A stretch of DNA of 64,000 bases, from positions 211,865-275,864 of the forward strand of contig JALSIM010000005.1 of assembly GCA_026990035.1 (NCBI GenBank), in the 5' to 3' direction. Source of the stretch: Alphaproteobacteria bacterium (GTDB taxonomy: Bacteria; Pseudomonadota; Alphaproteobacteria; Geminicoccales; Geminicoccaceae). Shown here in pieces: positions 38,286 to 49,333 of the stretch. The notes under the pieces were generated by a model. It was not told where the DNA came from. It saw nothing but the letters and a program-made list of their open reading frames with translations, and searched no databases. The stretch's first letter is position 1. Every line of letters starts with the position of its first letter. Both the position numbers and the translations under genes were made by a program.

Positions 38286-38732
38286 ATGAGCGGGTCCGAG
38301 ATCAGCCTGGCGAGACAGCTCAAGGCACGCGGCCTCCGGCCGACGCGGCAGCGACTCGCCCTCGCCCATCTCCTGCTCGGCAGCGGCGCCCGACACGTCA
38401 CCGCCGAGGAGCTCTTCCACGAGGCCCGCGAGAACGGGATCCCGGTCTCGCTGGCGACCGTCTACAACACCCTGCATCAGTTCACCCGTGCGGGGCTGCT
38501 GAGCGAGGTGGTCGTCGGCAGCGGCCAGAGCTACTTCGATACCAACGTCACCTCCCACTGGCACTTTTACGACCGTACCACCGGCGAGGTGGTCGATATC
38601 CCGGACGAGGACATCGCCTTCGCCCGCCTGCCCGACCCGCCGCCCGGCAAGGTCATCGAGCGGGTCGATGTGGTGATCCGGGTCCGCCACGCCGACCAGC
38701 CGCAGCCCGTATCCGGCGGCGAGGACGACTGA
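38286..38732 (+). CDS. Irr-like Fur-family iron/heme regulator
   Basis: A 148-residue Fur-family regulator closest in pattern to Irr: GLRPTRQRLALAHLLLGSGARHVTAEELF and SLATVYNTLHQFTRAGLL are the winged helix. Irr proteins sense heme and control iron genes in alphaproteobacteria. The usual histidine-rich HHH motif is replaced by SHWHFYD (about residue 92). An alternative ATG at 38235 would add 17 residues containing a cysteine (TACEDG) but no CP heme-regulatory motif. ATG 38286 with GCGAGGA is preferred, though 38235 also has a usable site. The absence of the classic heme motif suggests a variant mode of control. Confidence 0.85.
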   Translation: MSGSEISLARQLKARGLRPTRQRLALAHLLLGSGARHVTAEELFHEARENGIPVSLATVYNTLHQFTRAGLLSEVVVGSGQSYFDTNVTSHWHFYDRTTGEVVDIPDEDIAFARLPDPPPGKVIERVDVVIRVRHADQPQPVSGGEDD

Positions 38733-38762
38733 GGCGGGATCGCCGGCCCTCGACCGGCCTCA
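38730..38762. terminator. hairpin shared by the ends of the Irr-like and SH3 genes
   Basis: TGAGG (38730-38734) pairs with CCTCA (38758-38762) and CCGG with CCGG inside. Both stop codons (TGA on each strand) lie in the outer stem. No T-tract. Possibly a two-way 3' end. Confidence 0.35.
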
Positions 38763-39311
38763 CGATCCCACCCCCCAGAGAGCGGCCCGGCGCAGCCAGC
38801 CGCGATCCCCGTCGAGGTCGATCAGACACCACTGCTCCCGGCAGCTCACCAGCTCGACGATCACCCCGGGCTCGATCCGGAGCAGCACCCTGGCCCCGGC
38901 GTCGGGGCTGCGGCGGACCTCCACCACCGTTCGGCCGACCACCAGCACCGTGTGCCGCCGCGACAGCAGGCTCGAATGAATCCACCCCTGCTCCCCGTCG
39001 GGATCCACCACCTGGCGCCACTGATCGGCTTCGGCGACGATCTTCACCGGCAGGCCACGCCGCCGGTAGACCCAGCGAACGGGATACTGGGCCCCCGGGC
39101 CGGTCCGCATGTTGACCTCGTCCGAGGCCAGCGAGGCGAAGCGCGGCAGCGGAAGGCCGCTTTCGCCGATCCGCTCGGCTTCCTGGGCGGAGAGCGGAGC
39201 GAGGAGGAGCCCGAAGAGGAGGACGGCCAGCAGGAGGCCCGGCCCCCGGCCCGCGACCCGCGGCGGCGACCGGCGAAGAGAACGCGGACGAGCGACGAAG
39301 CCGATGAACAT
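38760..39311 (-). CDS. exported SH3-domain protein
   Basis: A 183-residue protein with an N-terminal signal or anchor (about 18-43, GLLLAVLLFGLLLAPLSAQ) and two bacterial SH3-like repeats: residues ~65-115 (NMRTGPGAQYPVRWVYRRRG, DPDGEQGWIHSSLL) and ~120-175 (RSPDAGARVLLRIEPG, DLDGDRGWLRRAALWG). Proteins of this type (SH3_4 family) are common in alphaproteobacteria and are thought to bind cell-wall components. The frame is open much further upstream, but only ATG 39311 gives the signal sequence. It is divergent from the dehydrogenase gene. Confidence 0.85.
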   Translation of the reverse strand: MFIGFVARPRSLRRSPPRVAGRGPGLLLAVLLFGLLLAPLSAQEAERIGESGLPLPRFASLASDEVNMRTGPGAQYPVRWVYRRRGLPVKIVAEADQWRQVVDPDGEQGWIHSSLLSRRHTVLVVGRTVVEVRRSPDAGARVLLRIEPGVIVELVSCREQWCLIDLDGDRGWLRRAALWGVGS

Positions 39312-39434
39312 CGCGGAGTTCCCGTCTGCTGAGAGATGGCGGCCCGATCCGCGCAACGCCATTTGAGATCGATCCGCCTTTTTGCTAAGGGCGTTCGCCA
39401 CGGACCACAAGTGTCGCGTAGAGGAGGACGGGGG

Positions 39435-40421
39435 ATGGGGCGCAACCGGCCGCTGGTGATCGTCACGCGGAGGCTGCCCGAAGTCATCGAGGCGCGGATG
39501 ATGGAACTCTTCGAGACGCGCCTCAACGACACCGACCAGCCCCTGACCCCCGAGCAGCTCCGGGAGGCGATCCAGACCGCCGAGGTGCTGGTCCCCACCG
39601 TCACCGATCGGATCGACGCCAGGCTCCTCGCCCATGCCGGCTCGCGTCTGCGCCTGATCGCCAACTACGGCACCGGTGTCGACAACATCGACGTCGATGC
39701 GGCCTACAAACGCGGCATCACGGTGACCAACACCCCGGGCGTGCTGACCGAGGACACCGCGGACATGACGATGGCCCTGATCCTCGCCGTCTCGCGCCGG
39801 CTGGTGGAAGGCGAGCGGCTCGTGCGCTCCGGCAAATGGACCGGCTGGAGCCCCACCTCCATGCTCGGCCACCGACTCTGGGGCAAGCGGCTCGGAATCC
39901 TCGGCATGGGCCGCATCGGCACCGCCGTCGCCCGCCGCGCCCGCGGCTTCGGGCTCGCCATCCACTACCACAACCGCCGCCGGGTCCACGAGGATCTGGA
40001 AGCCGAGCTGGAGGCCACCTACTGGGAGAGCCTCGATCAAATGCTGGCCCGGATCGACATCCTGTCGGTCAACTGTCCGCACACCCCGGCGACCTACCAC
40101 CTGCTGTCCGCCCGTCGCCTCAAGCTGCTGCGGCCGCACGCGATCCTGGTCAACACCTCGCGCGGCGAGGTGGTCGACGAGATGGCCCTCACCCGCATGC
40201 TCCGGAACCGGGAACTCGCCGGCGCCGGGCTCGACGTATTCGAGCACGAACCGGCGATCAATCCCAAGCTGCGGGAGCTCCCCAATGTCGTGCTGCTGCC
40301 GCACATGGGCTCGGCCACCATCGAGGGCCGGATCGACATGGGCGAAAAGGTGATCATCAACATCAAGACCTTCGTCGACGGCCACCGGCCGCCGGACCGG
40401 GTGCTGCCGAGCATGCTCTGA
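39435..40421 (+). CDS. D-2-hydroxyacid dehydrogenase (glyoxylate/hydroxypyruvate reductase type)
   Basis: A 328-residue NAD(P)-dependent D-isomer-specific dehydrogenase. The NAD-binding GILGMGRIGTAVARRARGFG (about 157-176), the substrate region NYGTGVDNID (about 78), the arginine in VNTSRGEVVDE and the catalytic histidine in LLPHMGSATIE are visible. It likely reduces glyoxylate or hydroxypyruvate; the sequence cannot fix the substrate. ATG 39435 has GGAGGA upstream. TTGAGA-16-CTAAGG (39363-39390) is a weak promoter candidate. Confidence 0.88.
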   Translation: MGRNRPLVIVTRRLPEVIEARMMELFETRLNDTDQPLTPEQLREAIQTAEVLVPTVTDRIDARLLAHAGSRLRLIANYGTGVDNIDVDAAYKRGITVTNTPGVLTEDTADMTMALILAVSRRLVEGERLVRSGKWTGWSPTSMLGHRLWGKRLGILGMGRIGTAVARRARGFGLAIHYHNRRRVHEDLEAELEATYWESLDQMLARIDILSVNCPHTPATYHLLSARRLKLLRPHAILVNTSRGEVVDEMALTRMLRNRELAGAGLDVFEHEPAINPKLRELPNVVLLPHMGSATIEGRIDMGEKVIINIKTFVDGHRPPDRVLPSML

Positions 40422-40431
40422 CATCCGCCGC

Positions 40432-43302
<2,871 letters not shown>

Positions 43303-43333
43303 GGCGTTTCCACTTTCCGTTCGATGGTTACAG

Positions 43334-43351
43334 GGCCCCACTTCCGGGGCC
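43334..43351. repeat. GGCCCC inverted repeat between divergent genes
   Basis: GGCCCC (43334-43339) and GGGGCC (43346-43351) form a perfect hairpin with a six-base loop. It lies in the leader of the ACP-ligase gene on the minus strand, 32 bases from its start, and upstream of the thi promoter on the plus strand. It could be an operator or a leader structure. Confidence 0.4.
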
Positions 43352-43365
43352 GCGACACTCCGCCC

Positions 43366-43394
43366 TTGCCACGGCCCGACGAGCATCCTACCTT
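43366..43394 (+). promoter_or_regulatory. promoter candidate of the thiamine operon
   Basis: TTGCCA (43366-43371), 17 bases, TACCTT (43389-43394). The predicted start of transcription near 43401 falls exactly at the 5' edge of the TPP riboswitch, which supports it. Confidence 0.55.
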
Positions 43395-43402
43395 CGGGGC
43401 GG

Positions 43403-43494
43403 ATCTCAACGGGGTGCCCCCGAAGGGGCTGAGAGCCGGTGACCGGCAACCCGTCGAACCTGATCCGGATCATACCGGCGAAGGGATTTGAGAT
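43403..43494 (+). promoter_or_regulatory. TPP riboswitch (THI element)
   Basis: The conserved core is present in order: CGGGGTGCCC (43410-43419), GGGGCTGAGA (43425-43434), a GCCGGTGACCGGC hairpin, AACCTGATCC (43457-43466) and ATACCGGCGAAGGGA (43472-43486). Stem P1 closes as ATCTCAA (43403-43409) with TTGAGAT (43488-43494), seven perfect pairs. The Shine-Dalgarno-like AAGGGA (43481-43486) and the first two bases of ATG 43493 lie in or next to the structure. There is no terminator, so TPP binding should block translation. It controls a run of thiamine genes. Confidence 0.95.
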
Positions 43495-43567
43495 GCAGCC
43501 GAAACGCCCGGCCATCGCACTTCCCTCGACGGCCATCGGTCGAGGGACCCGTGCGGAGCGCTTCTGA
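43493..43567 (+). CDS. 24-codon leader ORF between the TPP riboswitch and thiM
   Basis: ATG 43493 stands six bases after AAGGGA, and its AT pair within riboswitch stem P1. The frame runs 24 codons (MQPKRPAIALPSTAIGRG...) to TGA 43565-43567, ending 17 bases inside thiM, which is in another frame. The sequence is unlike any protein I know. It may act by coupling: translating this ORF would open the thiM start. The alternative is a frameshift or sequencing error joining it to thiM. Confidence 0.4.
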   Translation: MQPKRPAIALPSTAIGRGTRAERF

Positions 43568-44324
43568 AGACTTCCCTTCCGAACAGGCGACCGCCATCGC
43601 CGGGACGTTGCTGGCCCGCCTGCGCCGCGAACGTCCCCCGGTCCACGTGCTCACGAGCCCGGTGGCGATGCCGCTTTCGGCGAACGTGCTGCTGGCGGTC
43701 GGGGCCGAACCGAGCATGACCTCGCGGCCGGAGGTGGTGGCCGAATTCGTGGCCGCGGCCCGGGCTCTGGTGGTCAATCTCGGCATGCTCGACGCCGACC
43801 GCGAGGCGGCCATCGAACGCGCGGTCCCCGCGGCCCTGGAACGCGGCTGTCCCTGGCTGCTCGATCCCGTCAAGGTGGAAAAGGCGGCGCACCGCCGCCG
43901 TTTCGCCCTCGATCTCCTGCATCGCCGTCCGGCGGTGCTGCGTGCCAATCATCCCGAAATCGCCTGCCTCGCCGGCGCCGATCAGGAACCCGCGGCCCTC
44001 GCGCGCGCCTTCTCGACCGTGGTCTTGGCCACCGGGACCGTCGACCGGATCACCGACGGAAGCCGGACCTTCCGGGTGAACCTCGGCAGCCCGCTGATGG
44101 AACGGGTCACCGCCGCCGGCTGCGCCCTGTCGGCGCTCACCGGCGCCTTTCTGGCGGTGGCGGCGGACGCGTTCGAGGCCGCGGTGGGCGCGATCCTCGT
44201 GTTCGACGTCGCCGGCGAGCTCGCGGCGGCGGAAGCCCGGGGGCCCGGAAGTTTCACGCCGGCCCTGCTCGACTGGCTCTTCCGCCTGTCCCCGGAGGAC
44301 ATCGCGAAGCGGGTCCCACGGTGA
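43551..44324 (+). CDS. thiM: hydroxyethylthiazole kinase
   Basis: Phosphorylates salvaged thiazole alcohol (THZ). The 257-residue ribokinase-fold protein matches the divergent alphaproteobacterial form: PLSANVLLAVGAEPSM (E. coli reads FTANTLLALGASPAM), NLGMLDADREAAIE, WLLDPVKVEKA, RANHPEIACLAGA and the cysteine in TAAGCALSALTGA. The usual TGxGC loop reads TAAGC here. GTG 43551 gives the expected N-terminus; the only upstream start in frame is TTG 43488, one base from the ribosome binding site and without homology. Its stop overlaps thiE (GTGA). Confidence 0.85.
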   Translation: MRSASEDFPSEQATAIAGTLLARLRRERPPVHVLTSPVAMPLSANVLLAVGAEPSMTSRPEVVAEFVAAARALVVNLGMLDADREAAIERAVPAALERGCPWLLDPVKVEKAAHRRRFALDLLHRRPAVLRANHPEIACLAGADQEPAALARAFSTVVLATGTVDRITDGSRTFRVNLGSPLMERVTAAGCALSALTGAFLAVAADAFEAAVGAILVFDVAGELAAAEARGPGSFTPALLDWLFRLSPEDIAKRVPR

Positions 44325-44992
44325 CGAAGCCGGCGCTCGATCTCCGCCTCTACGCGATCCTCGATCCCGGTCTCCTCGGTGGGCGGGACCCGATCCGCTG
44401 CGCCCTCGCCGCGGTGCGGGGCGGCGCCACCCTGGTCCAGCTTCGCGACAAGCGGTACCCGGCCCGGCCCGTGATCGCCCTCGCCCGCGCCCTCGCGACG
44501 GCTCTGGCTCCGACCGGCGTACCGCTGATCGTCGATGATCGGGTGGACGTCGCCCTGACCGTCGGCGCCGCCGGGGTGCATCTCGGCCGCGACGACATGG
44601 CCCCCGCCGACGCCCGACGTCTGCTGGGCGAGACAGCGCTGATCGGAGTTACCCTGCACCATGCCGCCGAAGCCGATGCGGTGGATCCCACCTCTGCCGA
44701 CTATGCCGGGATCGGCCCGGCCTTCCCCACCAGCAGCAAGGATCCGGGCGATCCGCCCCTGGGTCCCGACGGCCTGGCCCGGCTGATCGGCCATCTGCGT
44801 GCCCGCCTGCCCGGCTTTCCGGTCTGCGCCATCGCCGGCATCACCGCCGACAACGCGGCTCCGGTGATCGAGGCCGGGGCCGACGGCATCGCCGTCATCT
44901 CGGCGCTGTTCCGGGCCGAGGATGTCGAGGCCGCGGCCCGCGAGCTGCGCACCATCGTCGATCGCACCCTGGCCCGGAGGAGAGCCTCGTGA
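44321..44992 (+). CDS. thiE: thiamine phosphate synthase
   Basis: Joins HMP-PP with THZ-P to make thiamine phosphate. The 223-residue TIM barrel has [11 protein letters not shown] (about 38), [14 protein letters not shown] (about 86), the diphosphate-binding [14 protein letters not shown] (about 130) and [10 protein letters not shown] (about 169). The start is GTG with four-base overlaps on both sides. In the family many members carry the motif GPxFPTxTK; here the threonine is serine. Confidence 0.93.
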   Translation: MTKPALDLRLYAILDPGLLGGRDPIRCALAAVRGGATLVQLRDKRYPARPVIALARALATALAPTGVPLIVDDRVDVALTVGAAGVHLGRDDMAPADARRLLGETALIGVTLHHAAEADAVDPTSADYAGIGPAFPTSSKDPGDPPLGPDGLARLIGHLRARLPGFPVCAIAGITADNAAPVIEAGADGIAVISALFRAEDVEAAARELRTIVDRTLARRRAS

Positions 44993-45804
44993 CCGCCATC
45001 GCCCTGACCATCGCCGGCTCGGATTCCGGGGGCGGCGCCGGCATCCAGGCCGATCTCAAGACCTTTTCCGCCCTCGGCGTCTACGGCTGCTCGGTGATCA
45101 CCGCTCTCACCGCCCAGAACACCCGGGCGGTGACCGGGATCTTCGCCGTCGATGCCGATTTCGTCACCGCCCAGATCGACGCCGTGTTCGCCGATATCGC
45201 CGTCGATGCCGTCAAGATCGGGATGCTCGACCGGCCCGAGGTGATCGGGGCGGTGGCCGCACGGCTGCGCCACTGGCGGCCGCGCTGGATCGTCCTCGAT
45301 CCGGTGATGGTCGCCAAGAGCGGCGACCGGCTGCTGCGCGAGGAGGCGGTGGCGAGCCTCGAGGAGGAACTGCTGCCGCTCGCCGATCTGATCACCCCCA
45401 ACCTGCCCGAGGCGGCGGTGCTGCTGGGCGAGGAGCCGATCCGCGATCGCCGGCGCATGGGCAACATCGCGGCCCGCCTGCAGGGCCTCGGCGCCCGCAA
45501 CGTCCTGCTCAAGGGCGGCCATCTGCATGGGGAGACCAGTCCCGATCTGCTGCTCCACGGAGGTGAACATCACTGGCTCGAAGCCCCGCGGATCGCCAGT
45601 CGTCACACCCACGGCACCGGCTGCACCCTGTCCTCGGCCATCGCCGCGTTGCTGGCCCGTGGGCGGCCGCTGCCGCAGGCGGTGGCCGAGGCCAAGGAGT
45701 ATCTGACCCGGGCGATCGCCGCCGCCGACCGGCTGCGGATCGGCGGCGGACACGGCCCGGTCCATCATTTCTTCGCCTTCTGGCCCGAGGAGGAGGACCC
45801 ATGA
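44989..45804 (+). CDS. thiD: hydroxymethylpyrimidine/phosphomethylpyrimidine kinase
   Basis: Phosphorylates HMP twice to HMP-PP. The 271 residues begin with [24 protein letters not shown], the family hallmark, and contain [13 protein letters not shown], the [12 protein letters not shown] block and the catalytic anion hole [16 protein letters not shown]. With ThiM and ThiE it completes salvage of HMP and thiazole. The stop overlaps the TRAP binding protein gene by four bases. Confidence 0.95.
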   Translation: MTAIALTIAGSDSGGGAGIQADLKTFSALGVYGCSVITALTAQNTRAVTGIFAVDADFVTAQIDAVFADIAVDAVKIGMLDRPEVIGAVAARLRHWRPRWIVLDPVMVAKSGDRLLREEAVASLEEELLPLADLITPNLPEAAVLLGEEPIRDRRRMGNIAARLQGLGARNVLLKGGHLHGETSPDLLLHGGEHHWLEAPRIASRHTHGTGCTLSSAIAALLARGRPLPQAVAEAKEYLTRAIAAADRLRIGGGHGPVHHFFAFWPEEEDP

Positions 45805-46877
45805 GCGGCGCTTCACGACGTGGCGTCCTGGCCGGCCTCGCCGGCAGCACCCTGGCGGCACCGGCGGTCGTACGCGCCGGAGGGCGTCACACCTGGCGGA
45901 TGGTCACTTCCTGGCCGCGCGATCTCCCCGGCCCCGGGATGTCGGCGCGGCGGCTGACGGAGCGGATCACCAGTCTGAGTGGTGGGCGGATCACCGTCGA
46001 GCTGTTCGCCGCCGGGGAGATCGTGCCGGCCTTCGAGGTGATGGACGCGGTGGGGCGGGGGGTGGCCGAGCTCGGCCACAGCGCCGCCGTCTTCTGGACG
46101 GGAAAGGCCAGGATCGCCGCCTTCTTCACCGCCGTGCCCTTCGGTCTGCGCCCGCTCGAACACATCGCCTGGATCGAACAGGCCGGGGGCCAGGATCTCT
46201 GGGACGAGCTCTACGCCGGCTTCGGCGTCAAGCCCTTCATGGCCGGCAACACCGGCATGTCGATGGGTGGCTGGTTCCGTCGCGAACTGCGCTCGGCGGC
46301 CGATCTGCGGGGGCTCAGATGGCGCATGCCCGGGCTCGGCGGCGAAATGTACCGCCCCCTGGGCGTGGTTCAGGTCTCCCTGCCGCCGGGCGAGATCCTG
46401 CCGGCGCTGCAGAGCGGTGCCATCGATGCCGCCGAGTTCGCCGCTCCCGCGAGCGATCTCGCCCTCGGCTTCCACAAGGTCGCGCCCTTCTACTACTGGC
46501 CCGGCATCCACGAGCCCAACGGCAGCAGCGAGTGCCTCCTCAATCTCGAGGTCTGGGAGGCGCTCGAGAGCGAACTCAAGGAGGTGGTGGCCACCGCCTG
46601 CGCGGCCGAGAACGCCTTCGCGCTGGCCGAAAGCGAACGGCGCAACGCCGCCGCCCTCCGGGCGCTGGTCGAGGAACACGGGGTCCGGCTCCGCCGCTTC
46701 CCCAACGACATCCTGGCGCGCGCCCGCGAAAGCGCTCGGGAACTGCTCGCGGATTTCGCCCGGGAGAAGGGCGTGAGCGGCCGCATCGCCCGCGCCTACG
46801 CCGGCATGCTCGAAGCACTCGACGCCTGGCCCGGGGTCTCCGTCCGCGGTTTCCTCGAGGCCCGGGATGGCGCATGA
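45801..46877 (+). CDS. orphan TRAP-type solute-binding protein (TakP-like) in the thiamine operon
   Basis: A 358-residue DctP-family periplasmic protein. It begins with a Tat-like signal (SRRGVLAGLAGSTLAAPAVV). The ligand-binding core resembles TakP, the alpha-keto-acid binding protein of Rhodobacter: LRGLRWRMPGLGGEMYRPLG (arginine near residue 174 likely binds a carboxylate), LPPGEILPALQSGAIDAAEF and WPGIHEPNGSSECLLN. No DctQ or DctM membrane genes are in the window. Both ends overlap neighbours (4 and 11 bases), so it is translated with the thiamine genes. It may bind a thiamine precursor or a carboxylate for the pathway; the ligand is unknown. Confidence 0.85.
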   Translation: MSGASRRGVLAGLAGSTLAAPAVVRAGGRHTWRMVTSWPRDLPGPGMSARRLTERITSLSGGRITVELFAAGEIVPAFEVMDAVGRGVAELGHSAAVFWTGKARIAAFFTAVPFGLRPLEHIAWIEQAGGQDLWDELYAGFGVKPFMAGNTGMSMGGWFRRELRSAADLRGLRWRMPGLGGEMYRPLGVVQVSLPPGEILPALQSGAIDAAEFAAPASDLALGFHKVAPFYYWPGIHEPNGSSECLLNLEVWEALESELKEVVATACAAENAFALAESERRNAAALRALVEEHGVRLRRFPNDILARARESARELLADFAREKGVSGRIARAYAGMLEALDAWPGVSVRGFLEARDGA

Positions 46878-47646
46878 GCCGCCACCCGGGATCACCGTTA
46901 CGGTGCCGCGGCTGGTGCTCGGCGACACCCTCCTCTTCGCCGATCTCTCCTGCCGCCTGCCGGCCGGCCGCTGGACCTGCCTGCTGGGCCCCTCCGGAGT
47001 CGGCAAGACCACCTTTCTGCGGCTGATCGCCGGGCTGGTGGAAGGCGGCGAGGCGATCGCCGACGACGGTCGCCCGCTGACCGGGCGGATCGCCCTCATG
47101 GCGCAGCAGGATCTGCTCCTGCCCTGGCTCGACGTCCTCGGCAACACGCTGCTGGGGTACCGTCTGCGGGGCTCGCCGGACGGCCGCCTCCCGGAACTCG
47201 AGCGCCGGGCGCGGCGCCTGCTTTCCCGGCTCGGCCTCGGCCACCGGCTGACCGCCCGGCCGGCCGAACTTTCCGGCGGCATGCGGCAGCGGGTGGCCCT
47301 CGCCCGCACCCTGATGGAGGAGCGACCGGTGGTCCTGATGGACGAGCCTTTCTCGGCCCTGGACGCCATCTCCCGGCACCGTCTCCAGGAGGTGGCGGCG
47401 GGACTGCTCGACCGGCACACCGTGCTGCTCGTCACCCACAGCCCGCTCGAGGCGCTGCGCCTCGGCCACCGGATCCTGGTGATGGGCGGACAACCGGCGA
47501 GCCTGCGGGAGATCCCCGTTCCTCCCGGTTCTCCGCCGCGGCAGCCCGGCGATCCCGCCCTACTCGCCCTCGAAGCGGAGCTCCTCGAGGAACTGGCCGC
47601 CTCGGATGCGCGGACGGAGGAGGCATGGGCTTCCACCGTCCCCTGA
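46867..47646 (+). CDS. ABC transporter ATPase, thiamine-precursor type (ThiZ-like)
   Basis: A 259-residue NitT/TauT-family ATPase. Walker A is GPSGVGKTTFLRLIAG (about 41-49), Q-loop MAQQDLLLPWLDV, signature LSGGMRQRVALARTL and Walker B VVLMDEPFSALDA. It belongs with the permease and ThiY-like binding protein that follow, a system thought to import formylaminopyrimidine or related thiamine precursors. The start lies 11 bases inside the TRAP gene, and the end overlaps the permease by 22. Confidence 0.88.
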   Translation: MAHEPPPGITVTVPRLVLGDTLLFADLSCRLPAGRWTCLLGPSGVGKTTFLRLIAGLVEGGEAIADDGRPLTGRIALMAQQDLLLPWLDVLGNTLLGYRLRGSPDGRLPELERRARRLLSRLGLGHRLTARPAELSGGMRQRVALARTLMEERPVVLMDEPFSALDAISRHRLQEVAAGLLDRHTVLLVTHSPLEALRLGHRILVMGGQPASLREIPVPPGSPPRQPGDPALLALEAELLEELAASDARTEEAWASTVP

Positions 47647-48377
47647 TCACCGCCGCCGGCCTGCTCCTCCTCTGGCAACTCCTGGTCTGGGCCAGCGGCG
47701 CTCCGCCCTACATCCTGCCCGGTCCGGCGGCCGTGGCCCGGGCCCTCGTCGAGCGGAGCGATCTCCTCTTTCTCCACGCCCTAACGACGGCCGCCGAAAT
47801 CCTCCTCGGAATGCTGATCGGCAGCCTCGTCGGTGCGGCCAGCGCCGTCCTGCTCGCCGCCTTCGCGCCGGCCCGCCGCTGGCTGATGCCGATCCTCGTC
47901 GTGAGCCAGGCGCTGCCGGTCTTCGCCCTCGCCCCGCTGCTGGTGCTCTGGCTCGGCTACGGGATGGCCTCCAAGATCGCGATGGCGGTGCTGATCATCT
48001 ATTTCCCGGTGACCGCCGCCTTCTTCGACGGCCTCCGGCGCACCGACCCCGGCTGGCTCGAACTCGCCCGGGTGATGAACGCCCGCCCGCCGGCGGTTCT
48101 CTGGCGGATCCGCCTGCCGGCCGCCCTGCCCGCCCTCGGCTCGGGCCTGCGGGTCGCCGCCTCGGTGGCCCCGATCGGGGCGGTGGTCGGCGAATGGGTC
48201 GGCTCCAGCGCCGGCCTCGGCTATCTCATGCTCCACGCCAACGCCCGGATGCAGGTGGATCTCGTCTTCGCCGCCCTCTTCCTGCTGGCGCTGATGGCTC
48301 TCGCTCTCTACTTCGCCGTCGATCGGACGGCGAGACGCCTCGTCCCCTGGCAGCGGGAAACCCTCACCGAGACCTAG
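47625..48377 (+). CDS. ABC transporter permease, thiamine-precursor type (ThiX-like)
   Basis: A 250-residue permease of the BPD_transp_1 (NitT/TauT) family with about six helices. The cytoplasmic EAA-type loop reads ELARVMNARPPAVLWRIRLPAALPAL (about 144-169, quoted by position). Location between the ATPase and the ThiY-like protein and behind a TPP riboswitch supports a thiamine-precursor transporter. ATG 47625 has GGAGGAGG upstream. Confidence 0.88.
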   Translation: MGFHRPLITAAGLLLLWQLLVWASGAPPYILPGPAAVARALVERSDLLFLHALTTAAEILLGMLIGSLVGAASAVLLAAFAPARRWLMPILVVSQALPVFALAPLLVLWLGYGMASKIAMAVLIIYFPVTAAFFDGLRRTDPGWLELARVMNARPPAVLWRIRLPAALPALGSGLRVAASVAPIGAVVGEWVGSSAGLGYLMLHANARMQVDLVFAALFLLALMALALYFAVDRTARRLVPWQRETLTET

Positions 48378-48391
48378 ACGGAGGAAACCCC

Positions 48392-49333
48392 ATGCGCCTC
48401 TTCTCTCTCGTTCTCGCCCTCCTCCTCGGCCTCGCGGCCCCGGCCCGGGCCGCGGAGGACCTCACCGTGATGCTCGACTGGTTCGTCAACCCCGACCACG
48501 GGCCGCTGGTGATCGCCCGCGAGAAGGGCTTCTTCGCCGCCGAGGGGCTGGAGGTGGAGCTGATCGCGCCGGCCGACCCCAACGATCCGCCCAAGCTGGT
48601 GGCGGCGGGGCGGGCGGACATCGCCGTCTCCTACCAGCCGCAGCTCCATCTCCAGATCGACGAGGGGCTGCCGCTTGTGCGCATCGGCACCCTGGTGGCC
48701 ACCCCCCTCAACAGCCTCGTGGTGCTGGCCAGCGGCCCGGTCACCAGCATCGAGGATCTCGCCGGCAGGAAGATCGGCTTCTCGGTGGGCGGCTTCGAGG
48801 ATGCGCTGCTCGGCGCGATGCTGCAGAAATACGGCCTTTCCCTCGATCGGGTGACACTGGTCAACGTCAATTTCTCCCTCTCCCCCTCCCTGATCGGCGG
48901 TCAGGTGGATGCGGTGATCGGCGCCTTCCGCAATTTCGAGCTCAACCAGATGGATCTCGTGGGGGCCCCGGGGCGGGCCTTCTATCCCGAGGAGGAAGGG
49001 GTGCCGGCCTACGACGAGCTCATCTACGTCGCCCGGGCCGACCGGCTCGGGGATCCCCGTCTGCGCGCCTTCCTGACGGCGGTGGAACGGGCCACCCTGT
49101 GGCTGATCAACCATCCGGAGGAGGCCTGGAACATCTTCAGGAACACGAGCGCCGAGCTCGACGACGAACTCAACGCCCGCGCCTGGCGGGACACCCTGCC
49201 GCGGTTCGCGCTCCGGCCGGCGGCTCTGGACGTCGGCCGTTATGCACGCTTCGCCGATTTTCTCCGGGAACGCGGGCTGATCGGCGAGCCGCCGGCCGTC
49301 GAGAGCTACGCCGTCGATCTCTTCCGCCGCTAG
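48392..49333 (+). CDS. NMT1/THI5-like thiamine-precursor binding protein (ThiY-like)
   Basis: A 313-residue periplasmic protein with a signal peptide of about 20 residues (LFSLVLALLLGLAAPARA). The mature part belongs to the NMT1/THI5-like family: LTVMLDWFVNPDHGPLVIAREKGFF, GRADIAVSYQPQL and GGFEDALLGAMLQKYGL. Bacterial ThiY binds formylaminopyrimidine (FAMP), a thiamine breakdown product. No TenA is seen in the window to use it. The start, ATG 48392, has GGAGG. The stop TAG forms part of CTAG, which is also the hutH stop on the other strand. Confidence 0.9.
   Translation: MRLFSLVLALLLGLAAPARAAEDLTVMLDWFVNPDHGPLVIAREKGFFAAEGLEVELIAPADPNDPPKLVAAGRADIAVSYQPQLHLQIDEGLPLVRIGTLVATPLNSLVVLASGPVTSIEDLAGRKIGFSVGGFEDALLGAMLQKYGLSLDRVTLVNVNFSLSPSLIGGQVDAVIGAFRNFELNQMDLVGAPGRAFYPEEEGVPAYDELIYVARADRLGDPRLRAFLTAVERATLWLINHPEEAWNIFRNTSAELDDELNARAWRDTLPRFALRPAALDVGRYARFADFLRERGLIGEPPAVESYAVDLFRR

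Noticed and set aside
43488..43550. TTG 43488 as the thiM start
   Set aside because: It is one base from the Shine-Dalgarno-like sequence and the added residues have no similarity to ThiM; GTG 43551 fits better.
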